A stretch of DNA of 64,000 nt from Hormoscilla sp. GM7CHS1pb (GTDB taxonomy: Bacteria; Cyanobacteriota; Cyanobacteriia; Cyanobacteriales; Desertifilaceae), in the NCBI GenBank assembly GCA_014323675.1, contig JACONN010000002.1, forward strand, positions 248,001 through 312,000, written 5' to 3'. The position numbers were made by a program, and so were the translations under genes. Positions 55,444 to 64,000 of the stretch are shown piece after piece; position 1 is the stretch's first letter, and every line of letters starts with the position of its first letter. The notes beneath the pieces were generated by a model. That model did not search any database, was not told the DNA's origin, and saw only the letters and a program-made list of their open reading frames with translations.

Positions 55444-56084
55444 ATGAATCAAGATTACACTTCTGTTATCACAGAAGTTTGTCAATTGTTGTTCAATGCC
55501 ATTCGCTCCCGAGAATCTTCTTTAGCGAATAAGGTACAGATCCTTCAGGGAAAATTTTCAAACTATTACGCTTAATTGGCTTGCAACCAATGTCGATGAT
55601 TTTGAGCTACTTAAGTTCTCAAATGACGACAGATGACTTAGAAAAAGGGTATCAGGTTCATCGTCACATATTGGTCAAATATTTCGTGCTGTTTGGTCCG
55701 ATAGAAGTAGAACCCCCCATATGTAGAACCGCGACTATTAACAGGGGAATCGTCCAGTCAAAAACCAATTAGGCATTACTGACAGCGGGCGTTCTCCGGC
55801 GTTAGAAAAAACTTTTGTTTCTTTGGGAATCAGTCAATCTTATCAACAAGCGGCTAAACAATTTGAAGAACACTATGGATGGAATAGAGCGCTATCGAGT
55901 CAGAAGGGCGGTAGCAAAAATTGCTCCCCAGGCAGAGGAGTATGTTTCCCAACGACTGGAGATTTCAAGAGAAGAATATAACAAACCTCTTGATGTTAGA
56001 CCTGGAGTCGAGCAAATTTTGGTAGAACTTGATGGTAGTCATATTCGTCTGGCATGTTCCAATCAGCTCAAACCGAACAGTTAA
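55444..56084 (+). pseudogene. Transposase remnant (DDE type), several frameshifts
   Basis: MNQDYTSVITEVCQLLFNAI, then broken frames, then LGITDSGRSPALEKTFVSLG, QQAAKQFEEHYGWNRALS, AVAKIAPQAEEYVSQRLEIS and EQILVELDGSHIRLAC. The last part, with V-E-L-D-G-S-H-I-R, looks like the first catalytic Asp of an ISKra4-like or related transposase. The remainder is absent. Confidence 0.6.
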
Positions 56085-56240
56085 CAAAAAACGACAACTG
56101 CTGAAAAAAGAGCAGCCGGGCCCCTCCACGGCTCTGCCGCCCTCTTCCACATGCTGCGGAAGACACTGGCCTGGGAACGGGCTTGGCTTCCGGGCTACCA
56201 ACGGGTTTTGACCACTTGGGCCTCAACTTGCTTGAGATAC

Positions 56241-56258
56241 TTCACGCATATGCGTGAA
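56241..56258. repeat. 18-bp perfect palindrome next to the 21-bp array
   Basis: TTCACGCATATGCGTGAA. Its centre is 32 bases (about three helical turns) before the centre of the first array unit. Confidence 0.85.
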
Positions 56259-56275
56259 AGTGTGCCAGTATATAC

Positions 56276-56455
56276 AGTAACGTTACTCTGCGTTAAAGTA
56301 ACGTTACTTTGCGTTAAAGTAACGTTACTTTCTTATAGAGTAACGTTACTCTGCGTTAAAGCAACGTTGCTTTGCTATAGAGTAACGTTACTTTGTCATA
56401 GAGTAACGTTACTCTGCGTTAAAGGCGCACAACTTTGCCATAGAGTAACGTGACT
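56276..56455. repeat. Array of nine palindromes with exact 21-bp period
   Basis: Units start at 56276, 56297, 56318, 56339, 56360, 56381, 56402, 56423 and 56444. Six are AGTAACGTTACT; unit 5 is AGCAACGTTGCT, with both arms changed so that pairing is kept; unit 8 has lost its core (AGGCGCACAACT); unit 9 has one mismatch. Spacers are 9 bases of two types, (C/T)TGCGTTAA and TTNNNATAG. Flanks often covary to extend the palindrome to 16 bp (AAAG..CTTT or AGAG..CTCT). An open frame passes through it only because 21 is a multiple of three. Confidence 0.92.
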
Positions 56456-56639
56456 AATGTCTCAATCAATGTGACTTTAATCATAGCAGAAAAAAATCGT
56501 TGTCAGCCGCACAGTTCGATGCGCAAGCACGCAGCCCTGTTCCCCTCACTCAAAAACTCACAACACTTCCATAAAAACCCTGCATTGTCGTATTGAGAAT
56601 GATACAAACCAATAATTGCGGGAAGCCCGCCCGAAGCAA

Positions 56640-56837
56640 CTAGGGAAGATAGAGAAACTCTGCGACTGTGGGCGCATGACGCAGCACTTTGTTCGCGTTC
56701 GCTAAAACGGGACCAGAAGCACGAGAATTATCAACGTGAGCAATAATGCAGTTGTTACCACCGGTCGTCGCTGTCAAGGGCACCTCGAAGCTGCGATAGT
56801 CCGCCTTGACTATGACTTCGCCATCAACTTTCACCAT
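56640..56837 (-). CDS. Short hypothetical protein
   Basis: This 65-residue frame, MVKVDGEVIVKADYRSFEVP to TVAEFLYLP, has amino-acid use that looks natural (VDNSRASGPVLANANKVLRH). No family is recognised, and it may be a fragment of a larger beta-rich protein. It is isolated between the palindrome array and IS remnants. Confidence 0.35.
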   Translation of the reverse strand: MVKVDGEVIVKADYRSFEVPLTATTGGNNCIIAHVDNSRASGPVLANANKVLRHAPTVAEFLYLP

Positions 56838-57242
56838 TACAGGTTAATCGTCAAAACGAATCGCACTGCTCTAAAGTAATTATCATCTCGGACAAGGGCC
56901 TCAAGTATCTTCCTTTTAGTAGATTCTTCCGGCAGAGGTCAGAAATTTCTGGATTTTATCTGGTCAAAAAAATGGTCGTGTATATTTTATCTGCACACTG
57001 CCCGTTTCCTAGCCGGACGGATGCTGGTTCGTTCGGGAACGAATTGCACCCATATTCCCATTCTAATAAAATTCCCCCCCCCTGGGAAGCGCCTGAGCCA
57101 AACTTCACTGAATCTTTACAAAAAATATCTCTCCCAAAGGTATAGACTAGCGTTTTTTTTGGCCTTGAATGTGTATCTGGATGCTCCCAAGATATCCTCG
57201 CCTTACTCAACTGTCTGCTATTACCTCCCTTATGAGGCAAGG

Positions 57243-58258
57243 GGTAGTGATAAATATGTAGTGATCTAACATTTTATCCCTCTATTAATCCTTGCTTTTC
57301 AAAGGGATAATATAACATTTTTCATTACCATTGATAAGTTTAATTTATCAAAAATATCAGAGATAATCATGTATAATTAGTTGTCACAATGCTATATTGT
57401 TATTGGTAAAAACAATGTCTAAATTTATGAACACATCATCAGATTTATGCTTGCGACCTTCTTGTCCCCACTGTCAAAGTGAGCGAACAGTAAAAAACGG
57501 TAGGGGCGAAGCATTCGGGGCTAAAAATTTCGTCTCCGTTGCCGTCATTTTGCCCGAAGGCTTCGCCCCTCCATAACAAAAAGCAAAAACATAAGTGTAA
57601 AGACTGTGGCAGGCAATTTGTTGAAAACCCTACCAATAAAACGATATCATCAGAAACAAAAAAGAAAATAGATGGCCTTTTACTTGAGAGAATTTCTTGA
57701 GCTGGAATTGCACGTCAAGTTGGAGTTTCCAAAACTTTGCTCCAAGATTATGTTAATAAAAAATCTGCGGAAACTCCGCGTGAGATAAAGGTTTTAGACA
57801 AGCCAAAAGGGAAAATGACTATTGAATGTGATGAAATGTGGTCTTTTGTGGAGAATAAAGAAAATAAGCAATGGATTTGGTTAGCGTTAGATACAAAAAC
57901 TAGAGAAATAGTTGGAGTTTATGTGGGCGTTCGCAGTCGGGAATCGGCAAAAAAATTGTGGAAATCTTTACCTCCTGTTTATCGGCAATGTGCAGTTTTT
58001 TACACAGATTTTTGGGAAGCTTATAACACAGTAATCCCCAAAAAACGTCATAAACCAGTAGGTAAAGAAACTGGAAAAACTAATCATATTGAAAGGCTAA
58101 ACAACACATTAAGACAAAGAATTAGTCGTTTGGTTCGTAAAACATTATCATTCTCCAAGAAACTAGAAAATCACATCGGAGCTATTTGGTATTTTGTACA
58201 TTATTACAACAAATGTTTATCGGGATAGATAATGCATCACTACATATTTATCACCACC
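57243..58258 (+). mobile_element. IS1-type insertion sequence, different subgroup (1016 bp)
   Basis: Ends GGTAGTGATAAATATGTAGT and ACTACATATTTATCACCACC are imperfect inverted repeats. Target duplication AGGCAAGG at 57235-57242 and 58259-58266. Inserted in the unknown dispersed element. Confidence 0.9.
57415..58228 (+). pseudogene. IS1-type transposase broken by a small palindromic element
   Basis: MSKFMNTSSDLCLRPSCPHC and SERTVKNG begin a zinc-ribbon transposase. About 70 bases (57500-57572, TAGGGGCGAAGCATTCGGGG to CCCGAAGGCTTCGCCCCT) are then inserted, after which KHKCKDCGRQFVENPTNKTI resumes. A TGA follows ERIS, and the frame reopens with GIARQVGVSKTLLQDYV, then MTIECDEMWSFVENKENKQW and HIERLNNTLRQRISRLVRKT. 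The catalytic part is intact but the N-terminus is not. Confidence 0.85.
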
Positions 58259-58330
58259 AGGCAAGGAATGGGAGGTTTTTCAGACAAGGACTTTCTGGAA
58301 TAAATAGGCTATGCCGCATCCAGGATTTTG

Positions 58331-58785
58331 AAGTTTGTCCGTCCAATAGTTGAAAATTAGCGCAGCCCGTTCCCGGGCGGGAACCCTAATGCAAGACAAT
58401 GGAAAATTGTTCAGACATCTATCTATGACTGCTTCTGACGATTTATACCCGGAACCGGGATGGCGCTGCGCCCACACGGCTACGCCTACGCCGCCCGAAC
58501 CCGTGAGGGGTCCGGCTACATGAACAAAGCAATGTCCGGGGCTCCCGCTGCGTGGCAACCTTCCTGTGCTGGCTATATTCATCTCTCATCGATGCACTTC
58601 GCCCACTGCGCAGCGGCCCATAAAGCATAAGTTAATCGCGGAGTACCCCCCCTCGCTCCGGACAATGGCCCTAAGAGCAAAGGAACCCTTCGCAGTATAT
58701 TAACCATCAACAATTAACAACCCCTATCATCCCGTGGTTGTGCAACGCCAGAGAACTTACGGTTGGTTGGCTTTCCTCATTGCCA
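58331..58785. repeat. Repeat-rich gap, including an IS1-end relict
   Basis: GC-rich palindromic pieces (CCCGTTCCCGGGCGGGAAC at 58367; GCATAAGTTAATC at 58625, as in the MITE at 13.5 kb). ATCATCCCGTGGTTGTGCAA ending CGCC (58726-58749) resembles the right end of the 872-bp IS1 copies. No gene is supported. Confidence 0.55.
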
Positions 58786-58944
58786 GGGTGTGGTCAAAAA
58801 CAGTTGGTACGGGGGAGACCGAGTGGGGTGCGAGTTGCCTGAGGGAAGGACATCTATCTTGTGATGTCATCATTTGCGCAAGAATGCCAGTCGCCCCTAC
58901 AGTTGTCGGCAGCAAATGATTATCAACTACTTGTGACCACACCC
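58786..58944. mobile_element. MITE with GGGTGTGGTCAAAA ends, copy 2 (159 bp, inverted)
   Basis: GGGTGTGGTCAAAAACAGTT at 58786 and TTGTGACCACACCC ending at 58944. Reverse-complement relation to 53036-53205, about 11 bases shorter. Confidence 0.85.
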
Positions 58945-59061
58945 TCATGGCCACGATTCGCCCCATGTTAGGCTCCCTTGATTTCCTTTACACTTTCAAA
59001 ATATCCTCTAGTTGGCTGCGGCTGTTGAAAATTATCAATATTAATCAGCAATCATATTGTC

Positions 59062-60743
59062 ATGAGAGTTAATCCTTTGCATTTGGGTAACTTGCGGGGC
59101 GACCTGTTTGGTGGGGTGACTGCTGCAGTGGTGGCCCTGCCTTTGGCCTTGGCTTTTGGGGTATCCTCCGGTGCTGGGGCAATTACTGGCCTTTATGGCG
59201 CGGTCTTTGTCGGTCTGTTTGCGGCATTGTTTGGCGGCACTCCTGCTCAAATTTCGGGACCGACTGGTCCGATGACGGTGGTGATGACTACGGTGTTTAC
59301 GGCTTTGCTCGCGAAACACCCGGATACTGGTCTTAATATGGCCTTTACGGTGGTGATGCTGGGGGGGATATTTCAGATCCTCTTCGGGGTGCTGCGGCTG
59401 GGAAAATATATCACGATGATACCCTACACGGTGATATCTGGCTTTATGTCCGGTATCGGGGCGATCATAGTTCTCTTACAGATAGGTCCCTTGCTAGGAC
59501 ATCAGGCCTCTGGGAATGTGCTGGACTCCCTGAGCAGCTTGCCGGACTTCTTAAGTAATCTCAATCCGACAGCAACTGGTCTGGGCCTGCTTACCCTGGC
59601 GATCGTCTTCCTGTGGCCGCCTATGCTTACTCGCGTGGTGCCGTCGCCCCTGCTGGCGCTGATCGTCTGCACTCTGATTGCGGTTGTCCTGCTGCCAGAC
59701 AGCGATCTGAGATTAATTGGCGAGATTCCTACTGGTCTGCCGACCCTGCGTTTACCCCTAATCTCCCCAGGGGAACTCAAGGATATGATTGGCTATGGCT
59801 TGATGTTGGCAACCTTGGGTTCCATCGACTCCTTGCTAACTTCCCTGGTGGCTGATAATATTACTCGCACGAACCATGACTCCGATCGGGAATTGATTGG
59901 TCAGGGCCTTGGTAACCTGATCGCTGGGTTTTTGGGGGGACTGCCCGGTGCAGGTGCTACCATGCGGACTGTGATTAATGTCCAGGCGGGGGGTAAAACT
60001 CCCCTCTCAGGTATCATCCACGCCCTGGTTTTAATGGCGATCGTCTTTGGTGCTGGCAGCCTGACTGCTAATATTCCTCATGCGGTGCTAGCTGGCATTT
60101 TGATTAAGGTCGGTATTGATATTATTGACTGGGGCTTTCTCAAACGCGCTCACCGCATCTCCCTGAAGGCAGCTGCTATTATGTACGGGGTAATGTTCCT
60201 GACGGTATTTGTTGACCTGATCGCTGCTGTGGCGGTGGGGGTTTTCGTGGCTAACATCTTGACAATCACGACTCTCAGCGATATCCAGGCTGACAAGGTG
60301 AAGGCGATCGATGCTCCCACTGATGAAATGTCTTTGAACTATGAAGAGAAAGAGATCCTCAAGCTTGCTGGGGGGCGGATCCTGCTGTTACGTCTGGGGG
60401 GCCGATGAGCTTTGGGGCGGCTAAGTCCATCTCTAAACGGATGGCGATCGTGGAAAATTATGAGGTTTTGATCTTGGATCTGTCGGAGGTGCCTTGGTTG
60501 GGAGTTACTGCTTCCTTGGCGATCGAGACTATGGTCAAGGAAGCGAGTGAACGGCGTCGTGAGGTGTTTATCGTGGGCGCTACTGGCAAGGTAAAAGCAA
60601 GGCTACAGCGATTGGAAGTTATGGATATGCTGCCATTGCGCAACCGCCTTAACCATCGCCTGGAGGCCCTCCGCCAAGCTATTATCCTCCTGGATGGACA
60701 CCTCATCAAGGCTGCATCCAGTAGCACTGCTGGAAAGGAATAG
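59062..60743 (+). CDS. bicA: BicA, sodium-dependent bicarbonate transporter (one-base frameshift)
   Basis: BicA is a SulP-family low-affinity, high-flux bicarbonate importer of the carbon-concentrating mechanism. The membrane part (NLRGDLFGGVTAAVVALPLA, MIPYTVISGFMSGIG, ELIGQGLGNLIAGFLGGLPG, VGIDIIDWGFLKRAHRISLK) is followed by a STAS domain (LDLSEVPWLGVTASLAIE, EVFIVGATGKVKARL). Known BicA proteins read S-G-P-M at the join. Here the G6 run at 60396-60401 gives a stop one codon later, and seven G would give GGPMSFG in frame. An ATGA overlap means two separate chains are also possible. Confidence 0.93.
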
Positions 60744-60833
60744 CGCCTGACCACACCCCAGTCATCCCCTAGTTTAACAGATTACCTTCCAGATTTAGTT
60801 CTTTGCTGCTAGTTGTTTGCTAACAACATTAAA

Positions 60834-62610
60834 CTAAGCAGGACTGTCGCCAGTCCTACTCGTCTTCAAAACCGGACATGAGACTTTCACCTCATCCGGC
60901 TCCTCGATCTTCCTATCCCGGCTTTTCCGGGCGCGGCCTTCCATACTACCATCTGTTCTCGTTTTCTGGCTATGACAGTAGTCATGGAGCAGTTGCAGAT
61001 TATCGTACCTGTCCTTACCGCCTAATGATTTCGGCAGGATATGGTCAATTTCCCACTTATCTCCGTCTTTAAACAACATTCCGCAATATCCGCATTTACC
61101 TTTTTGTTTCCCCATGAGCTTAATTACCCTAGGCTTTACAAGTGGGCTCCTGCGTAATCTCTTAGGAAGAGTACACGAGGTTTCCATCCATTGGGCTAGC
61201 TGTTCCTTTCACTTTTATGTGTCGTACAATTTCCGTTTCAGAGTGTCGGATTAGCTTTGCTCCTTTATTGTCCATGAAGTTCCACTGTTGGCTGCCTTCA
61301 GCTTTCCAGTACTTCTTTGCTATCCATGCGTTGGCCTTTTTTGGATGTCTTCGATTCGCCCATCTCCAAATTATTTCCCACACGTAGGTATCCAATTCTC
61401 CGAATACCTCTTTACTCACCACCGTTCTGTAGTAATTGCACCATCCCCTTATTATTGGGTTCAGTTTTCTTATCAGCGCTGCCTGTGGCGCGGCTTTGTG
61501 ACTATCTACTACAGCCTTCAACTTTTCTTTGTGGTTTTTTATGGATTTGGCGCTGGGTTTTATTAGAGTTTTATACCCTTTCTGTGTTTTCCCACTTCGA
61601 TACTTCCCTACCCTGTATTGTCTGACGTTATACCCTAAGAAATCAAAACCAGGGTCGTCTCCTTCCAAGGTGTGGGCTATTCTTGTCTTTTCCGGTTTTA
61701 GCTCTAATCCAATCCCTTTTAGCCATTTGCTAATAACTTCTTTTGCTGCATCAATTACCTTGCGGTCCTTATGCATTATCACAAAGTCATCTGCGTACCG
61801 CACTACTCCTATTTCTTTCTGCTTGGTTATGCCCTTTGGCACAATATCTCTGATTTCCGTTTCCATGCCGTGCAGCGCAATGTTTGCCAACAGTGGGGAT
61901 ATTACTCCACCCTGTGGCGTCCCTGCGTACGTTGGCTGGTATTCATGCCTATCCATCACCCCGGCCTTTAACCATTCCCAGATTTTCTTCCGTATTGGTG
62001 TGGAATTATTCAGTTTTTCGTACAGTGCTTTGTGATCAATCTTGTCGAAGCATTTGGCGATATCTGCATCTAGCACCCATTTTGGTTTTAGTTTAATGCT
62101 ACCGAATATCGCTGCTATGGCATCGTGACATCCTCTCGGGCGTCTAAACCCATAGGAATTCTCCTCAAATATCGCTTCCCATTCAGGCTCTAGTGCTATT
62201 TTGACTAATCCCTGTAGGGCTCTGTCGTATATCGTGGGTATTCCCAATGGTCGCTTTTCCTCTCTTCCGGGCTTAGGTATCCATACTCGTCTGGTTGGCT
62301 TAACCTTCTTCCCATCTTTAACCCTAAGCTGTCTTACCAGTGGCTGCCTTTCGGAGGGCTTAAGCGCAACTGCGCCGTCTACACCTGCCGTTTTCTTTCC
62401 CTGGTTTTGTTGGGTTACCTGCCTTACCGCAATCATTTTTGCGGACCATGACCTCGTGAGCAATCCCTGGAGTTTACGTACTAGCTGTTTGTTTCCACGT
62501 TGAGCCGCTCTGTAGATACGTTTTTGAATCTTAAATACGTTCCGTTCTAGCTTACGCCATGGGACCGCATTCCAGTCATATACTTTCCTTGCGGATGTAC
62601 ACCGTGACAT
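60834..62610 (-). CDS. ltrA: Group II intron maturase / reverse transcriptase with HNH domain (frameshift)
   Basis: 61162-62610 holds the RT (ADIAKCFDKIDHKALY, TPQGGVISPLLANIALHGME, VVRYADDFVIMHKD with the catalytic YADD) and the maturase X domain (LNPIIRGWCNYYRTVVSKEV). 60834-61187 holds the C-terminal HNH endonuclease (GKCGYCGMLFKDGDKWEIDH, LLHDYCHSQK). A one-base shift separates them near 61165-61185. The HNH frame has no stop before domain V and reads through it. Confidence 0.9.
60869..60902 (-). ncRNA. Group II intron domain V
   Basis: On the reverse strand: GAGCCGGATGAGGTGAAAGT then CTCATGTCCGGTTT. This is the 34-base catalytic hairpin with GAAA tetraloop and the canonical stem. It is followed by a domain VI-like hairpin (AGGACTGGCGACAGTCCT). 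Confidence 0.92.
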
Positions 62611-63447
62611 ATTAAATCCTACTAACTTCTACATTTTGGTTAATCGTGAGGGCGTCAGCCTATCCTATCCGTTACAGATAGGCATGCTTCTCCACTCAAT
62701 CTCTCCCAGTTGTGACCTGCTAATGATTTCGCAGATGTTACGCCTTTGGTGGTTACTCAGCAATCGACCTCACTGAGAGTACATCAACTGGTTTACTTCG
62801 TTCCTATAGATGATTGCTTGCGACCTTAGAAGGTGGTTGTACGCCGGGTTTATTGTCAGTGCTAATTGGTCAGTCAACAACCTGCCAATGACCTATATCC
62901 TTTCCCCTTTTGGGCCAGTGTGTAAGCCTTATTCCACTGGTTTATATTTACGACGCTTGCACCACTTCGCTTCATGCTCCTCATAGTCACTTGCTCGACG
63001 TTGACCAGTTCAGGCTACCAGTCATTAACGCCAAATCACCCCGCTTTACGGATTGATGCCATCGCGTCCGGGAGCACCCACCCGGTCGTGTCGCTCCCGC
63101 GCACGACATGGGTGGGTGTCTCCGGACGCGAAGCTACCGTAGGGGTGATGCTTTTACCCCTGCACTTGGGGAGAAGGACTTGCACCTTCATCATCTCTGG
63201 GTTTCACCGATTCCCATTGGTGTCTCCTCCGGTGTTCGGTTTTACCCTATAAGTTGTCAGGACTCATGTAATCCTGCTAGTGCTCCCGGTTCTACATCTT
63301 GTAACAAGTCATTATGAACCTTTACACTAAACGAATCGCACTATTAAATATGTAATAACATTTAGGCAAATCTTTCTGGACGTCGTGGATTGACCATCCA
63401 GAGCGAGCCAGCGCGAGTTGCGTTCGCGCAGCGAGGCTAATCAGAGA

Positions 63448-64000
63448 TTAGAAAGTCTCAGACTTAACGCAGTTGAGCATCCGCAGAGTCGATGCTGCGG
63501 CGTAGTTGCGCCTCGCATACTCGTCCGGGACAAAGCGAGATCCTATTTCATTCAGCGGCGAGGCCACAGAGCAATAGGAGGACATTTGAGAGATCGCTCC
63601 CTCTGCCCAGTGATTGCTAGTATCCGAGAAGTTAGTAGCGGGCCGTTTGGCGGTCAGCTGTCGAGGCAGTCCGCTTATACCCTTGGCAAACTCAGCCGCT
63701 CGCCGTTGTACGGCGATCAGTTCCGCTCGCGTCACGGGTTGTGCCGGGCGGAAAGTCCCGTCGGTGTAACCACTGATGATGTTATTATCTTTCGCCCATT
63801 GAATCTTCGCCGCACTCCAGCGTGAAGTCTCGACATCAGGATAAGCGCTCGATGAAGCTTGAGTGGGAATGTTGATGTTGGCACCTGGTAGTTCAGTCAG
63901 AGATTCCCAGATCATCGACACCAGTTGCTCGCGAGTTAAAGCTACTTGGGGGCGGAAGGTATTGTCTTCGGGGAAACCAGAAATGAATCCCAGGTCAACG
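63448..64000 (-). CDS. SLH-domain protein (5' end beyond window)
   Basis: The frame is open to the window edge: PEDNTFRPQVALTREQLVSM, then YPDVETSRWSAAKIQWAKDN, GYTDGTFRPAQPVTRAELIA and FSDTSNHWAEGAISQMSSYC. There are about two and a half SLH modules; the GTG at 63921 is internal. The last module has a degraded end (RFVPDEYARRNYAAAS). It probably anchors a surface protein. No relation to the SLH gene at the other end of the window is implied beyond the shared domain. Confidence 0.85.
   Translation of the reverse strand, partial: VDLGFISGFPEDNTFRPQVALTREQLVSMIWESLTELPGANINIPTQASSSAYPDVETSRWSAAKIQWAKDNNIISGYTDGTFRPAQPVTRAELIAVQRRAAEFAKGISGLPRQLTAKRPATNFSDTSNHWAEGAISQMSSYCSVASPLNEIGSRFVPDEYARRNYAAASTLRMLNCVKSETF

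Larger units (their letters stand above)
57106..58330. repeat. Unknown dispersed element, copy B (split by IS1-type element)
   Basis: 57106-57242 and 58259-58330 together match copy A at 55034-55225. The interruption carries an 8-bp duplication AGGCAAGG at each side. Confidence 0.7.
60830..63341 (-). mobile_element. Group II intron (about 2.5 kb)
   Basis: The 5' end on the reverse strand is GTGCGATTCGTTTAGTG (63341 downward), matching the GUGYG consensus. It encodes a reverse transcriptase and ends with domains V and VI near 60830. Domains I-IV occupy 62611-63341, where I support no gene. The exact 3' end is uncertain by a few bases. The exon sequence on both sides is non-coding. Confidence 0.9.

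Noticed and set aside
56151-56453. 100-codon open frame with heptapeptide repeats (VTLLCVK) over the palindrome array
   Set aside because: The frame is open only because the DNA unit is 21 bp, a multiple of three. There is no start context, and conservation follows the palindrome and not codons.
56276-56455. CRISPR array
   Set aside because: Units are 12-bp palindromes with 9-base spacers that recur in two types; CRISPR spacers are longer and unique, and there are no cas genes.
60405-60743. Independent STAS-domain protein
   Set aside because: Matches the C-terminus of BicA with conserved join residues; kept only as an alternative because of the ATGA overlap.
1-64000. tRNA or rRNA genes
   Set aside because: No T-loop-like GGTTCGAATCC with a matching acceptor stem and no rRNA-like stretch was found by eye; a covariance search would be needed to exclude a tRNA fully.

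Overview
The window looks like a chromosomal segment of a filamentous, non-model cyanobacterium, possibly of the Oscillatoriales. It has abundant HIP1 octamers (GCGATCGC) and several cyanobacterium-typical genes: a CAAD-domain membrane protein, the SipA regulator, BicA bicarbonate transporter, DUF3143 beside a J-domain protein, and CtaA/CtaB. It also has a heavy load of Uma2 nucleases, palindromic repeats and insertion sequences. I saw no rRNA, tRNA or CRISPR array.

Housekeeping islands. 1-5.3 kb: an SLH surface protein (partial), CAAD protein, D-lactate dehydrogenase and a DrrAB-like ABC exporter. 11.2-13.2 kb: ctaB and ctaA (heme A synthesis). 14.9-15.7 kb: a CbiO-like ATPase. 19.2-21.7 kb: clpC. 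34.0-39.3 kb: rimI, lysA, cdaA (c-di-AMP synthase) overlapping uppS, then DUF3143 and a J-domain protein. 46.6-51.6 kb: an O-antigen-ligase-like protein, an IS1-interrupted YaaW-like gene, sipA, and cbiX behind a cobalamin riboswitch. 59.1-60.7 kb: bicA. The window ends in a group II intron and a second partial SLH protein.

Accessory regions. 5.1-11.1 kb carries an unusual module: an NYN (PIN-like nuclease) domain fused to a full Hsp70, preceded by a GrpE-like exchange factor and a rearranged GrpE-like paralog. A 2.37-kb piece of this module is repeated almost perfectly at 30.9-33.3 kb, where it cuts into an unknown repeat protein on one side and a glycine-rich adhesin-like gene on the other. 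22.5-30.9 kb is built from repeated Uma2 / HigBA-remnant cassettes, a decayed IS630 and duplicated gene pieces. 39.5-46.3 kb is a nest of mobile elements (MITE, ISKra4-type, IS630, IS1) that appears to have split one Rpn-type gene, followed by a possible polymorphic-toxin/immunity remnant. 53-59 kb is nearly all mobile DNA (IS5, IS1-type, MITEs). It also contains a striking array of nine 12-bp palindromes spaced exactly 21 bp apart.

Sequence quality or biology. At least five otherwise conserved genes (NYN-Hsp70 copy 1, clpC, DUF3143, sipA, bicA) are broken by a single-base length difference in a homopolymer run. This pattern suggests base-calling indels in a draft assembly more than real loss of all five genes. 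Annotations of broken genes should be read with that in mind.
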